From Kuschelorhynchus macadamiae (Eukaryota > Arthropoda > Insecta > Coleoptera > Curculionidae), in NCBI GenBank assembly GCA_030620095.1, contig JAUTXW010000204.1, positions 248,001 to 312,000 on the forward strand: a DNA stretch of 64,000 nucleotides, read 5' to 3'. This document shows positions 47,127 to 58,216 of this stretch, piece after piece; position 1 is the stretch's first letter; the number at the start of each line of letters is the position of its first letter. Position numbers and translations under genes: made by a program. The notes beneath the pieces are model-generated. The model was not told where the DNA came from. It worked only from the letters and a program-made list of their open reading frames with translations, and did no database searches.

Positions 47127-48960
47127 TGAAAAATGAACTCGCCCAAAAAAAAGGCGTTTGAAAATAAATTCGTTTAGTCAAATTCAATGTTAACTGGAAG
47201 AAACAATTTGACTGACTCTTGGAAGGAAACACTACAACGCAGGCTTACTGTCGAATGTGTAAATGTCAGTTTTCAGTGGGTCATGGTGGTATGTATGGTG
47301 TTACAAACATGCAAGCTGTAAAGGGCACAAAATTTTTTCCCTTCGTCATTATCAGAAGACGCAAATATACGGAACAGCGCAACTTTAGAGGAGTGGGCAT
47401 TAGTCTTTCACACAGTCAATCATTCACATAGCTACCTTTCCTTTGATTGCACAGGAAAATTACTCTTACAGCTATTCGCAGATTCAAAAATTGCACAGAA
47501 ATACTCTTGTAGGCGTACTAAAGCAACGCAAATAATAAGGCAAGTTTTAGCACCTGAGACTCGAATGCGTATTTTGAGAGATTTGAAAAACAATAACCCC
47601 TTTTCTTTGGCTACAGATGCCTCAAACAAAGGCAATGTAAAAACGTTTCCAATAATTATTCGATACTTTAATAAAGAAGTTGTTGTTTGCACAAAACTTC
47701 TAAAATTTTATTCTGCTGATTCTGAAAAATCTGGAGACATTGCCAACTGCTTAATTTCTCAGTTAGAAGCTGCAGAATTGACGCTTACTAACATTACTGC
47801 TTTTTGTGCAGACAATGCCTCCGTGAATTTCGGAAAAAAACAAAGCGTTCTAACTGAATTAAAAAAGATTAATCCCAAAATAATACCTGTTGGTTGTGTA
47901 TGCCACATTGTTCACAATGCTGGGAAAAATGGCCAAATTGCACTAAAGTTTGACATTGAGAGTGTTGTTATTAAATGCTATAATGAATTTAGTAGCAGTA
48001 CGAAAAAAACAGCAGAACTTATAGAATTTTACGTTTTCTGCGATGAAGAATGGTCAGAAATGTTAAGGTCAGTTCCAACAAGTTGGTTAAGCTTAATTCC
48101 AGCTATAGAACGCCTCTTAAAACACTTTGCACCAGTTAAAGCCTACTTTTTGTCATCTAATTCTACCCCGCCGATTCTAAAACATTTTTTTAAGCATGAA
48201 TTAACGGAAGCTTACCTAGGATTTTTGATGAATGTAGGTCAAACAATGAATAGTACAAATGGTAAATTGGAAAGCGGAGATACTCTTGTGGTTGAGATTT
48301 TTTCAACTATGGAACGATTAAGACAATCGTTAAATCTAAAAAGAACTCAAAAATTTTATGGCTCTCTGGCTTCTTCTATCATAAGAAAATGTGATAACGA
48401 GTCGGCAGTGATGCAATTTGAGAAAGAAGTGGATGTGTTTTTTGAAAGAACTGTTTCATATTTAGAAAAATGGTATAATTTTGAGGATAATAAATTTAAG
48501 TTCTTATCATGTATGAAACTTCATTCCAAACCGGAGCTCAATGATTTTTTGAATATTGCGGCACAATTCGGTATTAACGTTGAAGATCACTTATTTGAAG
48601 AGTATGTTGATTTGGTTTCATTTCAAAGTAATGCTTCACCAAACTTTGGGGAGATGAAAACAGATCAAAGGTGGATGAAGTTCTTTGAAAAGTATTCGGC
48701 AGTAAATTTTCAAAAAAATTGTAATTATATCTTCTCAATCCAACATTCTAACGCTTCTTCCCAAAGAATTCTTAGTTTGATGATAGTAGCATAGAGAAAA
48801 GAGAGGAATCGTTTAAATATGGACACACTTGAAGCTGAGCTAATGGTAAAGAACAATTTCAAATTAACTTGCACTGAGTTTATTGCATTTTTGAAAACCG
48901 GCGATGGTAAAAAAATGCTTCAAAAAGCAAGAAATATTCATAATTTGTGTATGTTTAAAA
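47127..48960 (+). pseudogene. hAT-like transposase with BED-type zinc finger (hAT-B), partly intact
   Basis: A frame of 409 codons (47565-48794) is open: FSLATDASNKGNVKTFPI (catalytic region with the first aspartate), ITAFCADNASVNFGKKQSVL (second), VGCVCHIVHNAGKNG, and RSVPTSWLSLIPAIERLL. This is the RNase H-like core of hAT-related proteins seen in insect and vertebrate ZBED/SCAND3-like genes. Upstream, in broken frames, YCRMCKCQFSVGHGGM is a BED-type zinc finger and LQLFADSKIAQKYSCRRTKA a linker. After the stop at 48792-48794 traces continue to about 48960. The start codon and dimerisation end are damaged. No gene-specific terminal repeats were found. Confidence 0.65.
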
Positions 48961-49399
48961 TGTTATTTTTTTATTGGGATGATAAATTTTTACTAGTTGT
49001 TAATATTTTTTCTTCTATTTTATTTTATATTTAAATCCGTTATTATGGTAATATGTATACGGTACCTATGTTTGTTTGGGTTTTTATTTTGTTTTGCTTT
49101 CTATTTTTTTTATTTAAGCCTTAATACGTGTTTTTATATTAAAAAATATATATATTTTTTTAATGGGTGTTATTTATTTCTGACTTAAACGAAGCAACTG
49201 GTGAAGCTGAAGTAATAAGTGTTGATTGGCTCTAAGACCTAAATGATACAAAATAGTAGTTTCAATAGTTATTAGAAGCAATCATCGGAGGCTTATTTTT
49301 AAGAAGTTTAGGGCAAAAAATGGATGTGGCAAAGTATCATCCGAGAATTGTTTTCGTCTGGCAACACCGTCACGCTTTTCCAAAATTGAAATCTAGCAA

Positions 49400-50240
49400 C
49401 CCTATTTTGGCCTACTAGTTGATTTGCGGAAATATGAAGTAATTCCAACTATTTCTTAATTTCTCTGACGATATCGTTGGCATTATATGACACAGGTTTT
49501 CGAAAAACGTTCGAGAATTTGTCCATAGTAGTCGGTAGTTTTATCACACTGATTCTCTACAAACCGCGCTTCTGATACCTGTACTGTAAACTGGTAAAAT
49601 GGCATCTAATATGTCATTTTGACGTACCTTTAAAAATATTATTTCCTTGCAAATGTTGTTTCATAGCCATATCGATTTCTGATACAAAATCAATAAGCCC
49701 CCTGTATATTCCTGGATTTAAACTTTCTTATGACCTCGCAAGGCCAGTTCGAATAGCTCGCAATATTTTACGCAATCGATAAGCCGAGACAAATTATAGC
49801 GTTTTTTTGTAACTTGTTGATTAAAGTCTTTTATCGATTGTCGATAGGCATAATCTAATAATTGACTATATCAACATTACCGATACCCGAGAGCTGCAAC
49901 TCATTTTTTAAATGAATCTGAGAAGATCCATATTTCTTAATGTTTATGGATTAATGAGATAGATGCGTAACACCCGCTTTTGTCCATTCTGTAGTTGTTT
50001 CATTGTTTGAAAAAACTAAACAAGAAAAGCAAAATAAAGCATGTAACTTATTACAGCCGCATAACCACGAAGTTTTCTTATACTGTTCAAGGTTAAAAAT
50101 GAGATTAAACCTCTTTTTTATGTACAATCTTGAATCTCAGGCCGATGTGCTCCATTATTTTTAATAATCAATCGATGTTCAAAATTATGTGAGATTTCTT
50201 TAAAGAATTCCACTGAACACAATTCCATTTTTGACTCTAC
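49400..50240 (-). pseudogene. hAT-A transposase, N-terminal part
   Basis: Reading leftward: AHRPEIQDCT near 50160, a KTSWLCGCNKSHALFCFSCL-like zinc-finger region near 50060, SSQIHLKNELQLS-like near 49930, IDCVKYCELFELALRGH-like near 49770 and NPGIYRGLIDFVSEIDMAMK then QHLQGNNIFKGTSK near 49700-49640. These match the TTF-type zinc finger and DUF4371-type region of ZMYM1-like hAT transposases. Heavily frame-broken. Confidence 0.6.
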
Positions 50241-50599
50241 ACTACGGTCACAAGATCACACTGCACAGAAATTAGGTTTTCGTGCACTATACTCGATCAT
50301 GCTAAAATTAACATAAAATAACAGTCGCCTTGTCTTTTTCACGAATTTGACTACCTCTTGAGAGCTTGTTAAAATGAAAATGTTTTGTGGCGCCTGAAAC
50401 AAATAAAGCTCAACATTTCCGAAAATAATTAAAATAATAAAATATGAAGTTACATATAATTTTCAAACACTGCTTTTTATGAAATTTTATTGGTGCACAA
50501 ATGAAGCAATGGGGAAATCTCCTCTAAACTCTGTAGATGGGTGTTAAATTTAAAAATCACCCTGTACGTGCAGATCCATGCATAAATCGATAAACATAC

Positions 50600-50970
50600 C
50601 TGGATCCATCTGTCCTTTGTATACCATTGTACAACGAACTGGCACATGTGGACACTCCGGCTAAACTAATTTCAGTCCCAACTTTCGGAAGTCTCTGCTC
50701 AAACGAAAACGGATTTTGGGACAAGCCATGTCCGTTTTCATATAATGGCAAATCGGGTGTACTGGAGCCAATCTGAAACCTACTTAGTATATCTACTTGC
50801 CTTCGAGTGAGTAAAGGGGAGTATGCATTATCTATTGGCACTTTATTGGACTGACCGTTACTATTCATGGTCTCGTTTTCCCCCTGAATGCTTCCCCCAC
50901 GAAAGATTGTTTTTGCCATGGCTGGACGTTGTAGTGGTTAACTTTCTGTCATGAGCAGAAATCATTATAG
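50600..50970 (-). CDS. Exon of an unrecognised host gene, with start codon
   Basis: Acceptor CCTTTTTATTTGCAG|CTATAATG at 50971/50970 and donor GATCCAG|GTATGT at 50600/50599 are both strong. The ATG at 50919 has an in-frame TAA 19 nt upstream, so about 51 nt is 5' UTR and 320 nt is coding (106 codons plus 2 nt). The product starts MAKTIFRGGSIQGENETMNS and continues DNAYSPLLTRRQVDILSRFQ, SSTPDLPLYENGHG and RLPKVGTEISLAGVSTCASS. It is Ser/Asn/Gly-rich with no motif I can name, like a disordered N-terminus. It has no lesions and ordinary codon use, unlike its surroundings. A non-coding first exon should lie to the right and later exons to the left, but neither is visible. Confidence 0.62.
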
Positions 50971-51644
50971 CTGCAAATAAAAAGGTATTTTATTTAAATA
51001 TTTAATTAAAATTAAAGTTATTTTTACATAATTGTATGATGGAAAAGCAACAAGAATAGATTTTATCGAGTAAAGTTTTTAAGATGTAAAGAAAACACAT
51101 ACACCTGTATTCCCTAAAGAGGTTTAAATTTAGACCAGGTCTAACTTGACAGTTATAGGTTTAAGATGACATTTTTAACAACTAAACAAATAATTTTTCT
51201 AAATGTCACAACTACAAAATGACAGTAATATAAGCGAAACTCTTAAACCTTTTTAGTTAATACGGGGGATAATGTTTTTACGTCCCAGGAGTTATTGATG
51301 TATCCATGTCACGAAAGAAGAGCTAAGCTTGTAAGACCTTTAAAATCTTAAACTACAAAAAAGCAGTCCATTTTTTGGTTTCATTATAATTTTTGGAGAC
51401 TAGATGTTCTCTGAATAACAATAACTGTAAATGTTGTTTGTTTATTTTTGCTTTATTCCCTAATCTTGCTAGAAATTAACATATTGAATTAATTATGTAA
51501 TATTGAGGAAAATTAAATTATATAATTTATTTTAAAATATCTCATCAATTTTTTCGAACTATAATATTTTAACAAAATAAATTTTCCAAACTGAACGAAT
51601 GGCCCAGCCAACCCTTTACTTAAAAGTAATGAATTATTGTTTAC
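50971..51644 (-). other. Intron sequence upstream of the 50600 exon
   Basis: AT-rich; nothing recognised before the family alpha copy at 51645. Confidence 0.4.
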
Positions 51645-51900
51645 TTCACTCATGACAGAGAAGTATTATAATCGTGAAAAAATCACCCTCCGAGATTTTT
51701 GCAAATCTCGTTTTCCTCCGTTCAAAAACTACTTTTCTAATTGACTTCAAATTTTGCTCGAAAATCAATATTCCTAAGGGAATAAAATTCCAACATTTTG
51801 GTAAATATTCAAAATGGCGGCCTAAAATAATATATATAAATTTTAGATAAAATTCCATTCCTTGAAATAAAACATTTTTCATAAACTATGTAAATAAAGT
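51645..51900 (-). repeat. Dispersed repeat family alpha, short copy 4
   Basis: It begins with the terminal word GAAGTATTATAATCGTGAAAA and AATCACCCTC, followed by one subunit ending AAAATGGCGGCC at about 51820. Confidence 0.75.
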
Positions 51901-52053
51901 TATAAAAAGTAAATAATTATAATAATAACAATTCACTGAGCTGGATTATTGAAACGTTAGACATCTACCTCGCCCCAGCAATACTCTCATCTTTCATAAG
52001 TAAAACAATGACAACCTGGAACATTAATCTAAATCTCATGACCGGAAGACTAG

Positions 52054-52254
52054 TGTAGTATGGAGTTGCATCACCCTGTATATTATAACTATTGAACAAT
52101 AAAGTGTATTGAACTAACAACATAATGTAGGTCAGCTGTGTCAGCAATTGCTGGCAAAGCAATGAACTTGTCTATTGCATGATTTTGTAATGTATAATAT
52201 TAATTAGAATAAAACCAATTGATAGAACGAACAAGTCGTATCATTGACGTAACC
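52054..52254 (+). repeat. 5' LTR
   Basis: Starts TGTAGTATGGAG, contains ACAATAAAG (possible polyadenylation signal, 52098) and ends GACGTAACC. It differs from the 3' LTR mainly by an extra 10 bp (about 52217-52227). Near-identity of the LTRs points to a fairly recent insertion. Confidence 0.9.
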
Positions 52255-52632
52255 AAGAAAGAAATTGTTATAAACCAGGCGTCGAATGGAGATTCAAGGG
52301 GAGAAATAACCAATGAAAATAAGGGATTTTCTCTTTCCGAGTACCTTTTAATTATATTGATCTCAGCGTTACTGGCAAGTGTAACATATCTAGCAATAAA
52401 ACGATGCAAAAAAGGGTTGAAAAAGACAATTAGGCGAGAAGTAAACAAAGAAGTTTTGCGCAGATCCACTGAAGTCTTGAACAAAGAGGAAAATGATTCA
52501 ATTTTAGGGTTCTCTTTTAGGTATACACAAGTTAATGTATGGATATGGAAAATAATGGAAAAAGCAGTAATGGCATATGGAATAATATGGCTAAAGATAC
52601 GAAGAAACAATAATTATGCATACATAATATAA
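52213..52632 (+). CDS. Open frame with a membrane segment between LTR and gag
   Basis: 140 codons are open from just after a TAA inside the 5' LTR to the stop at 52630-52632. There is no ATG before codon 110 or so, so translation would need splicing, a non-AUG start or readthrough. The product has a hydrophobic helix, YLLIILISALLASVTYLAI, followed by a strongly basic stretch KRCKKGLKKTIRREVNKEV, the layout of a single-pass membrane anchor. It is not an env protein (no cleavage site, cysteines or fusion peptide). The 10 bp that differ between the LTRs fall at its start. No family recognised; chance cannot be excluded. Confidence 0.4.
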   Translation, partial: NQLIERTSRIIDVTKKEIVINQASNGDSRGEITNENKGFSLSEYLLIILISALLASVTYLAIKRCKKGLKKTIRREVNKEVLRRSTEVLNKEENDSILGFSFRYTQVNVWIWKIMEKAVMAYGIIWLKIRRNNNYAYII

Positions 52633-52803
52633 ACTAAATTAACGCTAAGTTCTACATGTAAGTGGTGATATTATTCTGTTATTTTGTAGGATTTTTTTAT
52701 TAGATAAATAGTTAAACTTAGTAATCGTTATCAGGAAGTAAGGACTCGTTATACGCATTTTATTAATAAAAAATAATAATAATAAGTTCTAATATAGTTT
52801 CTT

Positions 52804-53994
52804 ATGGGAGATAAGCTTAAAGAAATTCTCAGCTCCTTAACTTTAATTAAGAATAATTTAGTAAAATCAAGTTACGAAAGGCGAAAATTGCCTATAACAG
52901 AAAAAAGAATCGATGAAGCTAAAATTATTTATAGCAAACTAGAAGGGGAAATTTATGTTATATATAAGAAAATTAACGATTCAGAATTAGATGATAGCGA
53001 TATTTTAGTTCTTAAGAATATTGTTTCAAAAATAAAGATAGTATATAAGGAAATCTTAGCGTTTAGTCAACAAAAAAGTGTTAATTTCAGTGAAAATATG
53101 TCGTCTTTTGATTTAAAAGTAGCATCTAACCTTTTACCTGTATTAAACGGATCGGAAGAAACTATAAAAAGTTTGATTGAATCAGCGGAATTTTATAATT
53201 CTATTCTTAAAGATGACGATAAACCACATTTAATAAAATTTATTTTGAAAACTAGGCTCTCAGGTAACGCGAAATTAAGGCTAAAATCTACTTATGCGTC
53301 TCTTGCAACCCTTATAACCGACATAAAAACTTATCTTTTGACCCAAAAATCAAGTACTGCTCTTCAAACAAAATTATTTCCTATGAGACAAAATAATAAA
53401 TCTATCGAAGAATTTGGCAAAGAGCTTGAGGACATTTTTGTCGAATTAACAATTTCACAAGCAAACGACGACCCTGAAGTCTATGACATTTTAAGGCCTA
53501 TTAACGAAAAAACAGCAATAAAAAGGTTTGCAAATGGCCTTAAAAATCAAAGACTCAGTACAATTATATCGTCAAGAAATTTCGAGTTTTTAAAAGATGC
53601 CATAAGAGAGGCACAAGATGAATCAAATTCTTTTCAACCATCAGGTAATCCCCAAATTTTTAATTTAAATCATAGGGGGAGAGCAAATTATAGCAGAAAT
53701 TTTCATAGGAGTTTTAATAATAGGGCACAAACATTTTCAAGACAGCATAATAATAACAGCTTTAACAATAGAATGAATTTTAGTAATCGTAATAATCAGC
53801 GTTTTCCAAGATATAATAACAATTTTAACCGAGGTAACAACAATAATTTTCGAGGTCAGCAAGGCCGGTCGTTTACGCGACACGGGTCTAGAGGAATTCG
53901 ACGGAATAACAACATTAATTTTGCTGAGCAAGTGTTAAATGTAGGTGACGGAGATAACTCGCCGTCAAGCGGGGAAACCTTTTTTCGTCCCTAA
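52804..53994 (+). CDS. Gag of the Ty3/gypsy element
   Basis: An intact 396-residue capsid protein. The N-terminal 110 residues are charged and helical; residues about 110-270 carry a retrotransposon capsid-like region (FDLKVASNLLPVLNGSEETI, FILKTRLSGNAKLRLKSTYA, EEFGKELEDIF). The C-terminal 100 residues are Asn/Arg/Gly/Phe-rich (RGG-like, RNNN runs) and replace the CCHC zinc knuckle for RNA binding. The end overlaps pol by about 50 nt in a different frame (+1), so pol needs a frameshift. Confidence 0.88.
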   Translation: MGDKLKEILSSLTLIKNNLVKSSYERRKLPITEKRIDEAKIIYSKLEGEIYVIYKKINDSELDDSDILVLKNIVSKIKIVYKEILAFSQQKSVNFSENMSSFDLKVASNLLPVLNGSEETIKSLIESAEFYNSILKDDDKPHLIKFILKTRLSGNAKLRLKSTYASLATLITDIKTYLLTQKSSTALQTKLFPMRQNNKSIEEFGKELEDIFVELTISQANDDPEVYDILRPINEKTAIKRFANGLKNQRLSTIISSRNFEFLKDAIREAQDESNSFQPSGNPQIFNLNHRGRANYSRNFHRSFNNRAQTFSRQHNNNSFNNRMNFSNRNNQRFPRYNNNFNRGNNNNFRGQQGRSFTRHGSRGIRRNNNINFAEQVLNVGDGDNSPSSGETFFRP

Positions 53995-56900
53995 AAATGA
54001 AAAATGTAGTAAACAAATATTTACATATTCGGACACATGCTCTAATGCGGTATCTTTTTATGTAAATAGTAAAAAAGTGAACTTCACCGTAGATTCTGGA
54101 GGTACTTTAAGCGCAATTAAACTGTCAGATTTAGACTCAACCATACCCTTGTTCAAAGAAAAATTAGAAATAAATGGCATAGGAGGTAAATTAATTTCCA
54201 TAGGTTATAGTTTTTTAAACCTGTATGTAGGAAGTGTACAGTTTAGAGTAAAATGTTATATATTCGAGACATTACCATGTCATACCAGTGGAATAATTGG
54301 AGAAGATTTTTTAAGGTCATACAAAGCTAAATTAAATTACGAAAAAAATACTTTAACTCTTTTAAACAATAAAAAAGAAGTAATCTTAAATTTGAATGCT
54401 ACAGATAATCACATTTTGGTGATTCCTCCCAGATGTGAAATTATTCAATACATTAAAACGGGACTAAAAGATGAGTGTGTGGTTTTACCGAATGAAATAT
54501 GCCAGGGTGTATTTGTGGCAGGTGTAATAGAACGACCAGAAAAGGGCGAAGTACCGGTTAGAATTTTGAACACGCGTGAAAGTGAGGTTTGTTTAAAAAA
54601 TTGTTTGCCTAAAGCCGAAAGCTTGAATGACTATGAGTGTTGCCAATTTGGTACTAATAGTAATTCGGTCGAAAGAGTAAAAAAGTTGTTCAGTATGCTA
54701 AAATTAAATTATTTAAATCACGAAGAAAGAAGCTCCATAGAAGGGCTTACTGCTAAATTTGCGGATATATTTCATATGCCGGGGGATAAACTATCTGTTA
54801 CAAATATTTATAAACAATCAATTCAAGTCAAACCAGGTACACAACCGGTATACGTGAAACCTTATAGGCTGGCACAAACCCAAAAAGAGGAAATAAATAG
54901 GCAAATTTCGCAAATGTGTGAAGATGACATTATTGAAAGAGCTCAGAGCGAATGGTCCTCTCCAGTGTTGCTAGTACCAAAGAAGAGTGATTCATCGGGA
55001 CAGAAACGTACAAGACTCGTGTTAGATTACAGATTTTTAAACCGTAATTTAGTTGATATTAAGTTCCAGATAGCACGTGTAGATGATATTTTAGATTCTC
55101 TTGCAGGTGCTCTTTATTTCTCTCATTTAGATTTAAGTCAAGGTTACTATCAAGTAGAGTTAGACGAATAAAGTAGGAAGGTAACAGCTTTTATGACTGA
55201 CCGAGGTCAATGGCAAATGAAAAGACTGCCAATGGGGTTGAAAATTAGTCCTAGTGCTTTTTCTAGGCTAATGACAGTCGCAATGGCAGGTCTCAACTAC
55301 GAAAAATGTTTTGTTTACCTAGACGATTTAATTGTTTTTGGGAGAAATTTAGAGGATCATAATAAAAATCTTATGGATGTTTTTTAAGGTTAAGACAAGT
55401 AAATTTAAAATTAAACCCCTTAAAATGCGACTTTTTAAGGAAGGAGATACTTTATCTAGGGCACATTGTCAGCGATAAAGGTATATCACCTGATCCGGAC
55501 AAAGTAAAAGCCTTGAAAGAATACCCTGTTCCTAAAAACGCTGACGAGGCAAAACGGTTTGTAGCTTTTGCAAACTACTACCGAAAATTCATTCCAAATT
55601 TTGCGGAAATATCTGTACCGTTAAACAAACTATGTAGAAAGTATGCAAGATTTGAGTGGACGATTGAATGTAACAAAAGCTTTGAAACCTTAAAAAATGC
55701 TCTTATAAATTATCCAATTTTAGATTATCCTGATTTTTCAGAGCAAAATGAGTTTATTCTTCAAACGGACTCGTCCAATTTTGCTATCGGGGCCGTGTTA
55801 TCAAATAAAAATAATAAACCTGTAGCATATACGAGCAGAACTTTGAATAAAGCGGAAATTAATTATCCCATTATGCATAAAGAATTACTAGCAATCTTTT
55901 GGGCAGTGAGGCATTTTAGGCCGTATTTATATGGACGTCGATTTAAAATACGAACAGACCATAAACCACTTTTATACTTATTTAGTTTAGCTGACCCTTC
56001 AAGCAGATTAACAAAATTTCGTTTGGGGCTCGAAGAATATGATTTTTATGTAGAATATGTAAAAGGTAGTGAAAATGTCACTGCCGATGCTTTATCGAGA
56101 ATAAAATTAACTTCAGACGAGTTAAAAAATATAAACAATAACTTAGTGGCCGTTATGACTAGGAATCAGTGCAGGAATGTAAAAGAACAAAAATTAGAGG
56201 TAACTAAGAATAATACACATGTTGGGATTGATCAACCGAACATTGTAACAATTCTTAAAAAACCAAAACATTGTACTGAGCTAGTCATAACGACATACTC
56301 AAACATAATATCTAGCAAAAAGACGTGACAGAACACGTGGGGAACTTTTATTATGTACCATTACACTCTACTTTATTTTATTGTTAGAATACCGGATCAA
56401 TGTTGGCGCGAGACGAAATGTTGAGGGATCTGACTGAAATAAGTAATAAAACAAAAGTAGAGGAGTTATATATTTTAAAAGATGAGACTAGTAAGGAATT
56501 TATTAAATGCGTAGGTAATGGCATAAAAAATATGTTAAATTGGAGGGGCCTCCGTATACATATTATAAAAGGAGTAAAAAGAATAATGGATGTGGATGAA
56601 AGAAAAATTATATTAAATGATTTTCACTTACTCCCCACTAGTGGTCACGCAGGTATAAATAGAATGTTAAATAATATAAAAAAGCATTATTTTTGGTCAG
56701 GTTTAGATAAGGACGTTAGAGACTTTGTTAAAAAATGTGATAAATGTCAAAAACAGAAGCATTCTAGTCACTATACCCGAGAACCTATGGTAATTACTTC
56801 TACTGCTGACTTCTCTTTTCAAAAGGTATATTTAGACATTGTAGGACCTTTGCCCACTGATATAAAGGGTTTTACATATATTTTAACGATTAAGTGCGAA

Positions 56901-57638
56901 ATTTCAAAATTTGTTGAGGCATACCCTTTAAAAAATAAAGATGCTGTATCGGTCGCAAGATCTTTTGTGGAAAACTTTATTTTGAGATATGGGATACCAC
57001 AGGAGATTGCTTCGGATAGAGGATCGGAATTTATCTCTTCCACAATGAAGGAAGTATGTGTTCTCTTAAAGATAAATCAGATTTACGCCTCTAGCTATAG
57101 ACACCAGAGCGTCGGCTCCTTAGAAAATTCCCACAAGGTTTTAGGGGCGTATCTAAGAATGCAAACCGAAAATCTAAGCGACACTTGGAGTATGTGGATT
57201 CCCTATTGGTGTTTTTCGTATAATACAACGGTTCACACTGAAACTAAATATACCCCTTTTGAACTAGTTTTTGGTAGAGAGTGTAACATACCAAGTAATT
57301 TAAGTAATCCTGTGGAACCTCTTTATAATTTTGAAAGTTACCCTCTTGAACTAAATTATCGATTACAACGAGCACACGAAGATATTAAAACCAATTTATT
57401 GAAATCAAAAATTAAAAGAAAACAAACTTTTGATAACAGAGCCAATCCGATTGAATACAAAAAGGGTTATTTGATTTTGGTAAAAAATGAGGTAGGTAAT
57501 AAATTAACGAGTCCTTGTTTCCTAGGTCCATATTTAGTTGTTAAAAATGACACAATGGACACCCCAAATGTTACTATATTAAAAGATAATAAGGAAACTG
57601 TAATTCATAAAAATAGAACTAAATTGTATTTTCAGTAA
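53945..57638 (+). pseudogene. Pol of the Ty3/gypsy element, four lesions
   Basis: Protease: FTVDSGGTLSAI, with DSG in place of the usual DTG (53960-54400). Reverse transcriptase: PVYVKPYRLAQTQKEEI, LVLDYRFLNRNLVD, LDLSQGYYQVELDE, then a TAA at 55169-55171, then KRLPMGLKISPSAFSRLM and FVYLDDLIVFG (catalytic YLDD, 55312). The frame is lost in a T run at 55380-55385 (one base short). RNase H: LQTDSSNFAIG, MHKELLAIFW, RTDHKPLLYL (55760-55970). The frame is lost again near 56322 and a TAG sits at about 56388. Integrase (56400-57638): GHAGINRM...KKHYF and CDKCQKQK (zinc domain), YLDIVGPLP, IASDRGSEF and SVGSLENSHK (D, D, E). These breaks disable this copy. Confidence 0.9.
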
Positions 57639-57882
57639 GAAACTAGATAGTAAGCAGTACTAGGGATACTAATTATACTATACTATATTTAAGGTATTAT
57701 GGCGCCGCTTTTCTATACGTCTATTTCTCTACTCTTTTACTTCCTTGTTTTCCTTTCTTCTGTTCTTTCTTGCACCATCTCTAAATTATAATATTAACCA
57801 TTATTTTATTAATTATCCAATAGACATGTGAAAGAATTTCCATTAAAATAAAATGTAAATTCTTTCAATGTCTCAGGGGAGA

Positions 57883-58073
57883 TGTAGTATGGAGTTGCAT
57901 CACCCTGTATATTATAACTATTGAACAATAAAGTGTATTGAACTAACAACATAATGTAGGTCAGCTGTGTCAGCAATTGCTGGCAAAGCAATGAACTTGT
58001 CTATTGCATGATTTTGTAATGTATAATATTAATTAGAATAAAACCAAGAACAAGTCGTATCATTGACGTAACC
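57883..58073 (+). repeat. 3' LTR
   Basis: Same sequence as the 5' LTR except for the 10 bp absent near 58047. Preceded by the purine tract at 57874-57882. Confidence 0.9.
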
Positions 58074-58216
58074 TTAAGGGTTGAACCTAAATACCACAAC
58101 CAACAAAGACCTCCACATTAAAAATGCCATATACCAAGGAGATGCACTCTCCGCTACTCTTTAGCATGGCCGGCTTCCCCCTAACTTGTATAGTAAACAA
58201 CTGCTGCAATAACCCT

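Larger units (their letters stand above)
46004..50400 (-). mobile_element. hAT element of ZMYM1-like type (hAT-A), split by a second hAT sequence
   Basis: The 3' terminus is CAGTGGTGGCTCGTGCG at 46004. Minus-strand transposase traces lie at 49400-50240 (N-terminal part) and 46280-46870 (later part), in the right order for one gene, with a different, plus-strand hAT-like gene between them. The other terminus was not identified; the word GTGGCGCCTGAAAC at about 50386 is near the expected limit. Confidence 0.55.
52054..58073 (+). mobile_element. Ty3/gypsy LTR retrotransposon, 6.0 kb
   Basis: Identical-looking LTRs at 52054-52254 and 57883-58073, gag, and pol in the order protease, reverse transcriptase, RNase H, integrase, which defines Ty3/gypsy. 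A purine tract AGGGGAGA directly precedes the 3' LTR. No clear tRNA primer site follows the 5' LTR and no matching target duplication is visible in the LINE on either side. Protein wording suggests the Mdg1/412 group, tentatively. There is no env gene. Confidence 0.92.
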
